Assembly (NCBI RefSeq): GCF_002849695.1
Contig: NZ_CP018937.1
Location: forward strand, 1,922,001 to 1,986,000
Reading direction: 5' to 3'
Origin: Bacteroides fragilis
GTDB lineage: Bacteria; Bacteroidota; Bacteroidia; Bacteroidales; Bacteroidaceae
DNA length: 64,000 nt
The translations under genes and the position numbers were made by a program. How positions within the stretch are numbered: the first letter of the stretch is position 1; each line of letters begins with the position of its first letter. Positions 33,381 through 41,987 of the stretch are shown here, piece after piece. Under the pieces are notes generated by a model. It was not told the DNA's origin. It saw only the letters and a program-made list of their open reading frames with translations, and did no database searches.

Positions 33381-33554
33381 ATGAATACTGAAAAAGAGAA
33401 AACTTCATCGGAAGAACAGAAGAAGGCTGAAAAGGTACTTAAAGACAAAGTACCCGTACAGCAAACCGGAACTTACAGCGAAGCCACCAAAAAAGAAGTG
33501 CGCGATGCAGTAAAAGAACTCAATCCGGACATGAGCGGATTGGATAGGGGTTAA
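33381..33554 (+). CDS. Small charged protein (57 aa)
   Basis: Encodes a lysine- and glutamate-rich soluble protein starting MNTEKEKTSSEEQKKAEKVL and ending DMSGLDRG. A strong ribosome-binding stretch AAAGGAG sits 14 bases before the ATG. It ends 7 bases before the stop of the convergent histidine kinase gene. No family recognised; the composition suggests a disordered, possibly stress-related protein. Confidence 0.65.
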   Translation: MNTEKEKTSSEEQKKAEKVLKDKVPVQQTGTYSEATKKEVRDAVKELNPDMSGLDRG

Positions 33555-33565
33555 CAGCCCCTATC
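33543..33565. terminator. Hairpin covering both convergent stop codons
   Basis: GATAGGGG (33543-33550), 7 bases, CCCCTATC (33558-33565), perfect. It spans the stop codon of the 57-residue gene and that of the histidine kinase gene, so it can act as a shared end signal. Confidence 0.55.
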
Positions 33566-34838
33566 TTCCCGGAAACATCAGTGTAAAACAGCTGCCTTTA
33601 CTTATCTCTGAGGAAACAGTGATAGTGCCCCCATGCAGATTCATAATCTGTTTACACAAACTGAGTCCGATACCGGACCCCGAAGGTTTCGTCGTAAAAA
33701 ACGGAACGAATATTTTATCCATCACTTCCGGAAGAATGCCCTCACCGTTATCACGGACCGTCAAACTGCAGACTTTTCCGGGTATTTGTTCCAATTCTAC
33801 TTCAATCTGCGGAGCAGTACTTTGTCCACAGGCTTCTTTCGCGTTTTTAATCAGATTAATCAATACCTGTTCTATCTGTGCACGATCGATGTAGAGAGTA
33901 GCACCTCTATGTGTAGCCGCAAAATGGATAAACGCATCTGGAAATAGTTTCCTCAGATCAGAAAAAAGTTCGTCTACCATCACCAACGCACAGACAGGAG
34001 TAGGGATACGGGTCAGCCGACGATAGTTTTCCACAAACCCGAGCAGTCCCTTGCTTCTCCGATGAATGGTCTGCATAGCCTGCAACATGACACCGTATTC
34101 TTTCTCGCTAAGCCGTTCGGGTATTCCACGTTCACTCAATGTTTCAGACAGAGAAATAATAGGAGTAATAGAGTTCATAATCTCATGAGTCAATACCCGT
34201 ATCAATTTTTGCCAGGCCTCCATCTCGTTACGTTCCAATACCGAATGGATATTTTTCAGACTGACCAGTAACCTTTCCTTGTTTTGTGCAGCAAACAGGG
34301 TGCAGGACACAGCCATTTCGACAGAAGTTCCTTGCTGCCGGATGTGTACTACTTGCGTCTCGTTCCAAGAAGTGGTAAGCCATTCCTGAGGCAATTGGGT
34401 TTCTTGCCCGACTAAAGCCACAGCCGCATGATTCATCCATTCTACCCGGCCTGAACGATCGGTCACCATCACAGCCGTATCTACCTTACTTAACAGATTC
34501 TCATAATATTGATGCTTTACTTCTTCCTCAAGCAGTCTGCCTCGGAACAATTTCAGCGTTTGCGAGAGTTCATCCGCCAGTTCAACCATCATCCTGCTTT
34601 TAAACGGCGGCTGAAAACTTTGCGTCATATCATTGAAGCGGATGCTATCCGTCAGTCGCCGCATCATGCCTGCCAATCTCATCTGAATGGAATAGAGGTG
34701 CACTCCTGTGGCAATCAGCAAAAGTGTCACAATCAAAGTGCTAAACCACAATTCGTAATGGAAGAGCAGATATCCTCCGATGGAGAGTACTACCAACAAA
34801 AGGATGTGTAGCACTACACTGATAGAATAGCGTTTCAT
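33561..34838 (-). CDS. Sensor histidine kinase (partner of the NtrC-type regulator)
   Basis: A 425-residue inner-membrane kinase. Two helices close together (about 7-27 and 30-49) leave almost no periplasmic part, so sensing may occur in the membrane or cytoplasm. A HAMP-like linker and a PAS domain follow (about 115-200, VDTAVMVTDRSGRVEWMNHAA). The phospho-acceptor is His218 in LTHEIMNSITPIISL, and the ATP-binding domain has the N, G1 and G2 boxes (LINLIKNAKEAC, VRDNGEGI, GSGIGLSLCKQIM). It follows the response-regulator gene with a 4-base overlap, so it is translated with it. It probably responds to envelope stress or an export substrate. Confidence 0.93.
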   Translation of the reverse strand: MKRYSISVVLHILLLVVLSIGGYLLFHYELWFSTLIVTLLLIATGVHLYSIQMRLAGMMRRLTDSIRFNDMTQSFQPPFKSRMMVELADELSQTLKLFRGRLLEEEVKHQYYENLLSKVDTAVMVTDRSGRVEWMNHAAVALVGQETQLPQEWLTTSWNETQVVHIRQQGTSVEMAVSCTLFAAQNKERLLVSLKNIHSVLERNEMEAWQKLIRVLTHEIMNSITPIISLSETLSERGIPERLSEKEYGVMLQAMQTIHRRSKGLLGFVENYRRLTRIPTPVCALVMVDELFSDLRKLFPDAFIHFAATHRGATLYIDRAQIEQVLINLIKNAKEACGQSTAPQIEVELEQIPGKVCSLTVRDNGEGILPEVMDKIFVPFFTTKPSGSGIGLSLCKQIMNLHGGTITVSSEISKGSCFTLMFPGR

Positions 34839-36199
34839 AAGCCGAGTTTTTCGAGTTTACGATAAAGAGCAAAACGGGTGATTCCCAGATATTCGGCCGC
34901 CCGGGTGATATTGCCTTCGCTCAGGCGCATGGCTTTATCTACGGCTTGCCGTTCCAACTGTTCCAGATTAAGTACTTCCTCTTCTTTTTTCTGCCGTACA
35001 GAAGAGTGGAAAAGGAAATTCTCCGGCTTCAGCAGAGAGCCGTCGCCCAGAATCACAGCACGCTCTATGGTGTGTTGCAACTCGCGCACATTGCCGGGCC
35101 AGTTATATTTCAACAATTTATTCTTCGCCTCACGCGTCAGCCCATGCATATCCTTTTTATACTTGCGGGCATAACGTTCCAGAAAGAACTCGGCCAGCAA
35201 GATGACGTCATTACCACGTTCACGCAGGGGAGGAATATGGATTTCTATCGTATTGATGCGGTAAAGTAAGTCCTGACGGAAGTTTCCTTCATCCACCATT
35301 GCCCGGATATCCGCATTGGTTGCACATACCAGACGTACATCGATAGGCACCGACTGAGTGGAACCCAACCGACTGATTTGCCTCTTCTCAATCGCAGTCA
35401 GTAACTTCGATTGCATTGGAAGTGAAAGATTACCTATTTCATCCAGAAACAAAGTTCCGCCCGTAGCCACTTCCATCCGCCCGGCTTTCGCTTTCCGGGC
35501 ATCGGTGAAAGCACCCTTCTCATAACCAAACAATTCACTTTCAAACAATTGTTCGGGGATACTACCCAGATCAATTGTCACAAAGGGCTTTCCGTAACGG
35601 GGAGAACAACGATAGAGCAAACGGGCAATCACATCCTTTCCGGTACCATTCTCGCCCAAGATCAGGATATTCGCATCCGTTTCACTCAATTTATTAATGG
35701 TAGCAAACACTTCTTGCATGGCTGCCGACTCACCGATGATCTCGTTCTCTGATCCTCCCTGTCCGCTCAATACTTCCACCTGTTCCTTCAGCATATTCAC
35801 TTCGTGACGTGACTGTCGGAGTTTCATGCCCGAAGACAAGGTTGCCAGAAGTTTCTCTTTCTCCCATGGCTTGGGAATAAAATCTGTTGCACCTGCCTTG
35901 ATGGCCCGTACAGCTTTGTCCGTATCGGCATATGCCGTCATAAAAATCACGATTGCCTGCGGGTCAATCTTCAGAATCTGTTGCAGGCTCTCAAATCCTT
36001 CCTGCCCACTGATGGCGTCACGGCTAAAATTCATATCGAGCAGGATGATGTCCGGGCCGAAAGTAGTCATAAAATATTCAATGCGATCGGGGGTAGTAGC
36101 CACTTTAATCTTTTCGGTATAAGGTTCGAGCAAAAGATTGAGGGCAAACAATACATCTTCATTATCATCTACAATTAATATCTTTCCAAGCTGTTCCAT
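34835..36199 (-). CDS. NtrC-family sigma54-dependent response regulator
   Basis: A 454-residue activator in three parts. The receiver domain (1-125) has acidic D11/D12, phospho-acceptor D55 in ILLDMNFS and K110. The AAA+ central domain (about 150-390) has Walker A GENGTGKD (182-189), GAFTDA (229-234), the loop that contacts sigma54, and GGTLFLDEIGNL (247-258). The Fis-type helix-turn-helix at the end (NITRAAEYLGITRFALYRKLEKLGL) binds DNA. GAFTDA means it works with RNA polymerase carrying sigma54. The matching sites are the paired palindromes and TGGCAY-N5-TTGAA promoters in the divergent transporter cluster. It is first in a two-gene operon with the kinase. Confidence 0.95.
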   Translation of the reverse strand: MEQLGKILIVDDNEDVLFALNLLLEPYTEKIKVATTPDRIEYFMTTFGPDIILLDMNFSRDAISGQEGFESLQQILKIDPQAIVIFMTAYADTDKAVRAIKAGATDFIPKPWEKEKLLATLSSGMKLRQSRHEVNMLKEQVEVLSGQGGSENEIIGESAAMQEVFATINKLSETDANILILGENGTGKDVIARLLYRCSPRYGKPFVTIDLGSIPEQLFESELFGYEKGAFTDARKAKAGRMEVATGGTLFLDEIGNLSLPMQSKLLTAIEKRQISRLGSTQSVPIDVRLVCATNADIRAMVDEGNFRQDLLYRINTIEIHIPPLRERGNDVILLAEFFLERYARKYKKDMHGLTREAKNKLLKYNWPGNVRELQHTIERAVILGDGSLLKPENFLFHSSVRQKKEEEVLNLEQLERQAVDKAMRLSEGNITRAAEYLGITRFALYRKLEKLGL

Positions 36200-36235
36200 A
36201 TTATATTACGAGCTAATTTATGTTCCTTTAAAAGA

Positions 36236-36297
36236 TGAGATATACCAGTTGTACAGCTCGTCATATCCCGGTTATACATCTCGTACATCTTATCTCA
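36236..36297 (-). promoter_or_regulatory. Repeats in the leader of the regulator operon
   Basis: TGAGATA (36236-36242) and TATCTCA (36291-36297) form an inverted repeat. Between them TGTACAGCTCGT (36250-36261) and TATACATCTCGT (36273-36284) repeat with 10 of 12 matches, 23 bases apart. The function is unknown; they lie between the predicted transcription start and the start codon. Confidence 0.4.
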
Positions 36298-36352
36298 CTA
36301 TGCAATGATGCCAATGTAAGCCGGATACAACTGCTTACCTTTAGGCTGAGGG

Positions 36353-36360
36353 CAAAGATA
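36353..36360 (-). promoter_or_regulatory. -7 box of the regulator-kinase operon
   Basis: The minus strand reads TATCTTTG. The -33 region falls next to the first palindrome of the divergent activator site (36384-36397), so activator binding could also affect its own operon. Confidence 0.6.
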
Positions 36361-36383
36361 CAGATTATATTCATGCGTTGTGT

Positions 36384-36418
36384 GTGCTAATTCGCACTAT
36401 TTTTGTGCGTATATGCAC
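36384..36418 (+). promoter_or_regulatory. Activator-binding site A: two GTGC-N6-GCAC palindromes
   Basis: GTGCTAATTCGCAC (36384-36397) and GTGCGTATATGCAC (36405-36418), centres 21 bp apart, two helical turns. The second centre is 63.5 bp before the first base of the TGGCAT box. The same arrangement occurs at 41855 and 49089. Confidence 0.82.
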
Positions 36419-36474
36419 ATGAAGACAAAGAAGCGCGCACATATAAAATGCTATTAAAAAGCAACTTACATTCA

Positions 36475-36490
36475 TGGCATACCTTTTGAA
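36475..36490 (+). promoter_or_regulatory. Sigma54-type promoter A
   Basis: TGGCAT-ACCTT-TTGAA. The -24 GG is exact; the -12 element is TTGA rather than the usual TTGC. The start codon follows 27 bases after its end, as in promoter B. Confidence 0.8.
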
Positions 36491-36516
36491 TGATTTATAT
36501 AAAAAGTAAATACACA

Positions 36517-37989
36517 ATGAATCTGAAAACGATATTTATTATTGCCGGATGCAGTTGCATCTCATTGGTCGCCGCACAGGAACACACGATGGAGCTCTCT
36601 TTGGACGAAACCGTGAAGCTTGCCAAGCTTCAGTCGCCGGACGCACAAACGGCACGCCATAGTTTCCGTTCGGCTTACTGGAATTACAAATATTATAAAG
36701 CAAACTATTTGCCTGCTTTGAGCCTGACTTCGGACCCCAATTTAAACCGGGCCATCAACAAAGTAACACTGGGAGACGGAACTGTAAAGTTCATAGAACA
36801 GAATATGCTCAGCACAGACCTCACCCTAAGCCTGACTCAGAATATTCCCTGGACCGGAGGTTCACTTTTCATAGAGACGGCAGCGCAACGCATGGATCTC
36901 TTCAGTGATCATACAACGGCTTGGCAGACTTCACCTATTAATATAGGTTACCGCCAGTCGCTCTTCGGATACAACAGTTTGAAATGGGACCGCCGCATTG
37001 AACCGGTACGTTACCGGGAAGCAAAAAAATCGTATGTAGAAACACTCGAATTGGTAGCTGCACGGGCTACACAGAAGTTTTTTAACCTTGCCACCGCACA
37101 AAGCAATTACGAAACCGCCACCATCAATTATGCCAACGCAGACACACTCTATCAATATGCCCAGGGGCGCTATAACATCGGTACCATTACCGAAAACGAA
37201 ATGTTGCAACTGGAACTGAACAAACTAACCGAAGAAACCAACCGAATGAATGCCCGTATTGAGATGGACAACTGCATGCAGGAGCTACGCTCGTATCTGG
37301 GCATTCAAAGTGATGAAGAACTAAAAGTGAAAGTCAATGACCATGTGCCGGACTTCAGTGTAGAATTGCACGAAGCGTTGTTGCTGGCCAACGAGAACAG
37401 CCCGGAGATACAGAACATGATGCGCCGGAAACTGGAAAGTGAAAGTAATGTGTCATATGCCCGAGCCAATGCCGGACTGAAAGCGGATATTTATCTGCGT
37501 TTCGGATTGACACAGACAGCCGATAAACTGGGGAGTGCATACAAACGACCTTTAGACCAGCAATACGTCAGTTTGGGCATTGCGCTTCCCATTCTCGACT
37601 GGGGACGCGGCAAAGGCAAGGTGCGTGTGGCACGTTCCAATCGCGACCTTGTATACACACAGGTGGAACAGGACAAAACCGACTTCGAACTAAATGTGCG
37701 CAAACTGGTGAAACAATTCAACCTTCAGGCGCAGCGGGTACGGATAGCCGCACGTACCGACGAAACTGCCCAACGGCGTAGCGACGTGGCACGCAAGCTC
37801 TATCTGCTCGGTAAGTCGACCATTCTCGACCTGAATGCTTCCATCACAGAGAAAGATCAGGCACGCCGTAATTATATAACAGCCCTTTATAACTACTGGA
37901 GTTTGTATTACACCTTACGCAGCCTCACTCTCTTCGACTTTGAAGGAAAGGCACCACTCACCGAGAATTATGATCTGTTGATAGACTGA
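36517..37989 (+). CDS. TolC-family outer-membrane channel
   Basis: A 490-residue outer-membrane factor with a signal peptide (MNLKTIFIIAGCSCISLVAAQ). The body has the duplicated TolC pattern of long helices with strand pairs: LSLDETVKLAKLQSPDAQ at the first repeat, and LHEALLLANENSPEIQNMMRR, then GIALPILDWGRGKGKVRVARSN in the second repeat. It should form a trimeric tunnel across the outer membrane and periplasm. An earlier ATG at 36490 overlaps the -12 element of the promoter and precedes the predicted transcription start, so the ATG at 36517 is used. It is first in the unit and precedes the adaptor gene by 41 bases. Confidence 0.92.
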   Translation: MNLKTIFIIAGCSCISLVAAQEHTMELSLDETVKLAKLQSPDAQTARHSFRSAYWNYKYYKANYLPALSLTSDPNLNRAINKVTLGDGTVKFIEQNMLSTDLTLSLTQNIPWTGGSLFIETAAQRMDLFSDHTTAWQTSPINIGYRQSLFGYNSLKWDRRIEPVRYREAKKSYVETLELVAARATQKFFNLATAQSNYETATINYANADTLYQYAQGRYNIGTITENEMLQLELNKLTEETNRMNARIEMDNCMQELRSYLGIQSDEELKVKVNDHVPDFSVELHEALLLANENSPEIQNMMRRKLESESNVSYARANAGLKADIYLRFGLTQTADKLGSAYKRPLDQQYVSLGIALPILDWGRGKGKVRVARSNRDLVYTQVEQDKTDFELNVRKLVKQFNLQAQRVRIAARTDETAQRRSDVARKLYLLGKSTILDLNASITEKDQARRNYITALYNYWSLYYTLRSLTLFDFEGKAPLTENYDLLID

Positions 37990-38030
37990 TCCGAAACAAA
38001 AATCGTTAATCGAAAAAAAATAAAAATAAT

Positions 38031-39281
38031 ATGGATATTAAAATTGAAAAGAAACCCTGGTACATCCGCTATAAATTCTACATAGCCGGAGGCATTGCAT
38101 TCGCCGCTTTCCTTGTTTACGTCATTATTTTGTCGGTCGGTCCGCGCAAGCTCCGCATCGAATCGGAAAACATACAGATAGCCGAGGTCAAAGACGGTAA
38201 GTTTATGGAATATGTAGATGTGGAAGGACTGATCCAGCCAATTCTCACTATCAAAGTGAACACCCGCGAAGCCGGCAGCGTAGAGCGTATCATCGCTGAG
38301 GAAGGAAGCCTGCTCCAAAAGGGAGATACGATCCTTACCCTTTCTAATCCGGATTTGTTGCGCAGCATCGAGGACCAACGGGACGATTGGGAGAAGCAGC
38401 GCATCACTTACCAGGAAAAAGAGATCGAAATGGAACAGAAAAGCCTGAACCTAAAACAACAAACGTTGGAAACCAATTATGAACTGGCGCGGCTCAAAAA
38501 GAGCTTTGCGCTGGATAAAGAAGAATTTCGTATGGGTATCAAGAGCAAGGCACAACTTGAAGTATCGGAAGACGAATATAACTATAAGGTAAAAAATGCC
38601 GAACTGCAACGTGAAAGTCTGCGCCACGACTCGGCTGTGACCATCATCCGTAAAGATCTGATACGTACAGATATGGAACGCGAACGCAAGAAATATGAGC
38701 GAGCCACAGAGCGTCTGGGCAATCTGGTAGTAAAGGCACCCCTCGGCGGACAACTCAGTTTCGTCAAAGTGACACCGGGACAGCAGGTAAGTTCAGGTGA
38801 GAGCATTGCCGAAATCAAGGTACTCGATCAGTACAAGATTCACACTTCATTAAGCGAGTATTATATTGACCGCATCACCACCGGACTACCTGCTACCGTC
38901 AACTATCAGGGCAAGAGGTATCCGCTTCGCATTACTAAAGTCGTACCCGAAGTGAAAGACCGCATGTTCGATGTCGATCTGGTTTTCACCGGTGAAATGC
39001 CCGATAATGTACGTGTAGGCAAGAGTTTCCGTGTACAGATCGAACTGGGGCAACCAGAACAGGCCATTGTCATCCCACGCGGTAATTTCTATCAGGCTAC
39101 CGGAGGACAATGGATCTACAAAACCAATGCATCAAAAACAAAGGCAGTACGTACGCCCATCACCATCGGACGCCAAAATCCTCAGCAATATGAAATCACC
39201 GGAGGATTAGAGCCCGGAGATTATGTCGTTACGACAGGATATGATACCTTTGGGGAGGCGGAAGAATTAATACTGAAGTAA
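38031..39281 (+). CDS. Periplasmic adaptor (HlyD/MacA-type membrane fusion protein)
   Basis: A 416-residue adaptor anchored by one N-terminal helix (about 17-36). A barrel-lipoyl half begins VDVEGLIQPILTIKVNTREAGSVERI and LQKGDTILTLSNPDL. A long coiled-coil hairpin spans roughly 108-225 (QKSLNLKQQTLETNYELARLKKSFALDKEEF). The second lipoyl half has VKAPLGGQLSFVKVTPGQQVSSGESIAEI, then a beta-barrel and a membrane-proximal domain ending GLEPGDYVVTTGYD. It should connect the TolC-like channel to inner-membrane permeases. No RND pump is present in the cluster, so the partners are the FtsX-type permeases. Confidence 0.9.
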   Translation: MDIKIEKKPWYIRYKFYIAGGIAFAAFLVYVIILSVGPRKLRIESENIQIAEVKDGKFMEYVDVEGLIQPILTIKVNTREAGSVERIIAEEGSLLQKGDTILTLSNPDLLRSIEDQRDDWEKQRITYQEKEIEMEQKSLNLKQQTLETNYELARLKKSFALDKEEFRMGIKSKAQLEVSEDEYNYKVKNAELQRESLRHDSAVTIIRKDLIRTDMERERKKYERATERLGNLVVKAPLGGQLSFVKVTPGQQVSSGESIAEIKVLDQYKIHTSLSEYYIDRITTGLPATVNYQGKRYPLRITKVVPEVKDRMFDVDLVFTGEMPDNVRVGKSFRVQIELGQPEQAIVIPRGNFYQATGGQWIYKTNASKTKAVRTPITIGRQNPQQYEITGGLEPGDYVVTTGYDTFGEAEELILK

Positions 39282-39300
39282 TATAAAAAATGGATCAAAC

Positions 39301-39381
39301 TCACCACAGAGTAGCATAGAGATGGTTTTCTTTTAACATCCTATAAACAAGAGATTAAAACTCTGTGGTGCTCTGTGGTGA
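39301..39381. repeat. Inverted repeat between adaptor and first permease genes
   Basis: TCACCACAGAG (39301-39311) is the exact reverse complement of CTCTGTGGTGA (39371-39381), and CTCTGTGGTG is present again at 39361-39370. The right arm can pair in two registers. It may be an intergenic repeat or a hairpin that lowers read-through from the adaptor gene into the permease gene. Confidence 0.6.
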
Positions 39382-39406
39382 AATCAAACTCAAAACCATT
39401 ACAAAC

Positions 39407-41839
39407 ATGAAAACTATAAAGCTGGCCTGGAAAGCCCTGGCACGTTTCAGAACATATACATTTATCAATATACTGGGCCTCGCCTTGAGTCTGGCTTGTG
39501 TACTTATCATCCTACGGTATATCCATCAAGAGGTTACTGTAAACCATTTCTGCAAAGACCTTGAAAACACCTATCTGCTATATTGCGAGTACGAAGATGG
39601 AACGCGGACAATAAGCAGCAATGAAGATAGAAATAACGACCCCAACTTTATCGATCCGTTGAAAGATCCGTCTGTTCTGAAAAGTACCCGGTGGATTAAT
39701 TTTTCGGAAGACAGGATTACAGTCGGGAAACAGATATATAATGTGAAAACCGTGGTGACAGACAGTGCGTTTCTGCAAATACTGCCATATCCGTCTGTAT
39801 CCGGTATCTCCTCTCTGAAATCTCCGAATGATGCCATCATCACCCGGCGATTGGCTGAAAGACTGTTCAAAGGAGATAATCCGATTGGGAAAACAATGAC
39901 TTACAGCACAGGAGACATCATCACGATTACGGGAGTAATAGGGGAGCCGCCTACGAAAAGCTTTTTAGATTTCGACCTGATTGTATCCGAACAATTGCAA
40001 CATTCATGGTCGCGTTCAAGCTATAGCCTGATACAACTGATGCCCGGAACGGACTTTAAGAAGCTGAACGTCAAGAACGAAAAGTTTATGAAGTTAAGGT
40101 GCTATATGGACACACCGACTCGCCTGCAATTTTTTCCATTAAAAGATTTCTATTTCGACAAGACCATTCGTATCTATGATAACGGCAAGAGTAATTTCCA
40201 GAGAGGCAACTATAATAATATCTTAGTACTTGCTGTTGTCACCATTGCTTTGTTGATAATCGGTTTGTTCAATTTCATCAATATCTATACGGTAATGATG
40301 CTCAAGCGTGCCAGAGAGTTTGGAGTTAAAAAGGTATATGGTGCCGGTACAAAGGATGTATTCGCACAGATTTTCACTGAAAACTTTATCCTGACAGGCA
40401 TGGCTCTATGTATATCCTGGTGTATCATCGAAATAACCGGTGGTATGATGGAACATGTGCTCCGGATACCGCAAATCTCCAATACGGAATTCAGTGCCAT
40501 ACTTTCTGTCGGAGTACTGATTCTGTTGCCATTATTGACTTCTATTTATCCATTCATCAGATACAATTACGTTTCGCCTTCCGTATCTATCCGTTCGGTG
40601 AATGCAGGAGGACATTCCATCGTATCCCGTGTGCTATTTTTATTCGTTCAGTACCTCATCACCTTTGTGCTTATTATTGTTTCTCTCTTTTTCACAAAGC
40701 AAGTGCGTTTCATGTTGGCTGCCGATTTGAACTATACTACCAAGGACATCATTCAGTGTCAGTTATATGCCGAACGTTCTTCATATGATCTAAATATGTC
40801 GAACGAAGAGTGGGAGAGACGGAAACAAAGAGAAAAAAGTAATCTGGCTTACATCAAAGAAGAAATGGACCATTCTCCGCTCTTTATCCGTTGGGAGTAT
40901 GGAGAGAACCCGAATCAATTGGACGGTAATTATAATAATGTGCGGAATGTGCAGCGGGATGAGTTCAAGCAAGTTATTTATAGCAGTCTAAGCAACAAAT
41001 ATATTGAACTATTCGACTTTCAGCTAAAAGAGGGGCGCCTGTGGAATGACTCTGTTGATCAATGGAGTGATTATAAAATGATCATTAATGAATCGGCCAA
41101 ATCACTCTTAGAAATAGATAATATAGAAACGGCCCTGATTCAACCCGAAAGAAGATTGTGGTGGTCTTCTTCAAAATCCGAAGAAATGGAGAAGAATCCT
41201 CCATATCAGGTTATCGGAGTGATCAAAGACTTCAAGATCGGTCACTTATCGAAAACCACTCCTCCGCTCTTCATTGTTTACGAAGATCCGCGGGGCAGTT
41301 ATAGAGATCGACTGATGGCACAAATCATTCCCGGAAAAAAGCAAGAAGCCATTGCCTTCCTGAAAAAGCTGCATGATGAAATACTGGGCGAAGGTGAGTT
41401 TGAATACAGCTTTTTAGAAGACGAGATAGCGACCATGTATCAAGAAGATAAGCGAACTGCTGAGATATACTCCTTGTTCAGTGTCATTGCCATTCTTATA
41501 TCTTGCCTGGGGTTATTCGGATTATCTATGTTCGACATCCGTCAGCGATATCGTGAAATTGCACTACGTAAAGTGAACGGAGCCACCCTAAAGGAGATCT
41601 ATCCGCTCCTGTTAAAGAAATACTCGATTATTCTGGGAGTGGCATTTGTCATCTCAGCACCTCTATCCTGGTATATCATCTCAAAATATCTGGAAGGATT
41701 TGCCAACAAAGCTCCTATATCCTGGTGGCTGTTTGCTGTTGCCGCCATAGTGACTTCCTTCATTTCGCTGGCCACTCTGATATGGCAAATACGAAAAGCT
41801 GCCAATATCAATCCGGCCAAAGTGTTGAAAGGAGAGTAG
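39407..41839 (+). CDS. FtsX/MacB-type double permease 1
   Basis: An 810-residue inner-membrane protein made of two MacB-like halves: a membrane helix, a periplasmic domain and three helices, twice. The first half ends with KRAREFGVKKVYGAGTKDVFA near 310-330, and the second with YREIALRKVNGATLKEIYPLL at about 714. Both resemble the coupling helix of FtsX-type permeases that contacts the ATPase. It ends NPAKVLKGE, a variant of the NPAExxKxE tail shared by the cluster. The frame extends to 39365, but those residues come from the CTCTGTGGTG repeat, so the ATG at 39407 is used. It is the most divergent member by its N-terminus (MKTIKLAWKALARFRTYTF). Confidence 0.88.
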   Translation: MKTIKLAWKALARFRTYTFINILGLALSLACVLIILRYIHQEVTVNHFCKDLENTYLLYCEYEDGTRTISSNEDRNNDPNFIDPLKDPSVLKSTRWINFSEDRITVGKQIYNVKTVVTDSAFLQILPYPSVSGISSLKSPNDAIITRRLAERLFKGDNPIGKTMTYSTGDIITITGVIGEPPTKSFLDFDLIVSEQLQHSWSRSSYSLIQLMPGTDFKKLNVKNEKFMKLRCYMDTPTRLQFFPLKDFYFDKTIRIYDNGKSNFQRGNYNNILVLAVVTIALLIIGLFNFINIYTVMMLKRAREFGVKKVYGAGTKDVFAQIFTENFILTGMALCISWCIIEITGGMMEHVLRIPQISNTEFSAILSVGVLILLPLLTSIYPFIRYNYVSPSVSIRSVNAGGHSIVSRVLFLFVQYLITFVLIIVSLFFTKQVRFMLAADLNYTTKDIIQCQLYAERSSYDLNMSNEEWERRKQREKSNLAYIKEEMDHSPLFIRWEYGENPNQLDGNYNNVRNVQRDEFKQVIYSSLSNKYIELFDFQLKEGRLWNDSVDQWSDYKMIINESAKSLLEIDNIETALIQPERRLWWSSSKSEEMEKNPPYQVIGVIKDFKIGHLSKTTPPLFIVYEDPRGSYRDRLMAQIIPGKKQEAIAFLKKLHDEILGEGEFEYSFLEDEIATMYQEDKRTAEIYSLFSVIAILISCLGLFGLSMFDIRQRYREIALRKVNGATLKEIYPLLLKKYSIILGVAFVISAPLSWYIISKYLEGFANKAPISWWLFAVAAIVTSFISLATLIWQIRKAANINPAKVLKGE

Positions 41840-41854
41840 TAAATTTGTATTTTT

Positions 41855-41889
41855 GTGCGCATGCGCACTATGATCGTGCAAATTCACAC
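41855..41889 (+). promoter_or_regulatory. Activator-binding site B: paired palindromes
   Basis: GTGCGCATGCGCAC (41855-41868, a perfect palindrome) and GTGCAAATTCACAC (41876-41889), centres 21 bp apart, second centre 63.5 bp before the TGGCAT box at 41946. Confidence 0.82.
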
Positions 41890-41945
41890 GGTGTATCTAT
41901 ACATCATAAGCACATAAACAATAGTGTTTCAACAAGTTGCTTCTT

Positions 41946-41961
41946 TGGCATACTTCTTGAA
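41946..41961 (+). promoter_or_regulatory. Sigma54-type promoter B
   Basis: TGGCAT-ACTTC-TTGAA, 14 of 16 positions identical to promoter A, 27 bases before the permease 2 start codon. It shows that permease 2 begins a second unit. Confidence 0.82.
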
Positions 41962-41987
41962 ACACTATTTGTAAAAACAAGAACCAA

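Noticed and set aside
34509..36178. Several plus-strand frames of 65-107 codons opposite the kinase and regulator genes
   Set aside because: They are antisense to strongly supported genes with intact motifs, and none has a promoter, ribosome site or recognisable domain.
36490..36516. Earlier ATG as start of the TolC-like gene
   Set aside because: The ATG overlaps the -12 element of the sigma54 promoter and lies before the predicted transcription start. The ATG at 36517 gives a normal signal peptide and the same promoter-to-start distance as permease 2.
38031..39281. RND efflux system based on the adaptor
   Set aside because: The adaptor resembles RND adaptors, but no RND pump of about 1000 residues lies nearby; the inner-membrane partners are FtsX-type permeases.
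39365..39406. Earlier start for permease 1
   Set aside because: The added residues are encoded by the CTCTGTGGTG repeat and the other permeases start at the position matching 39407.
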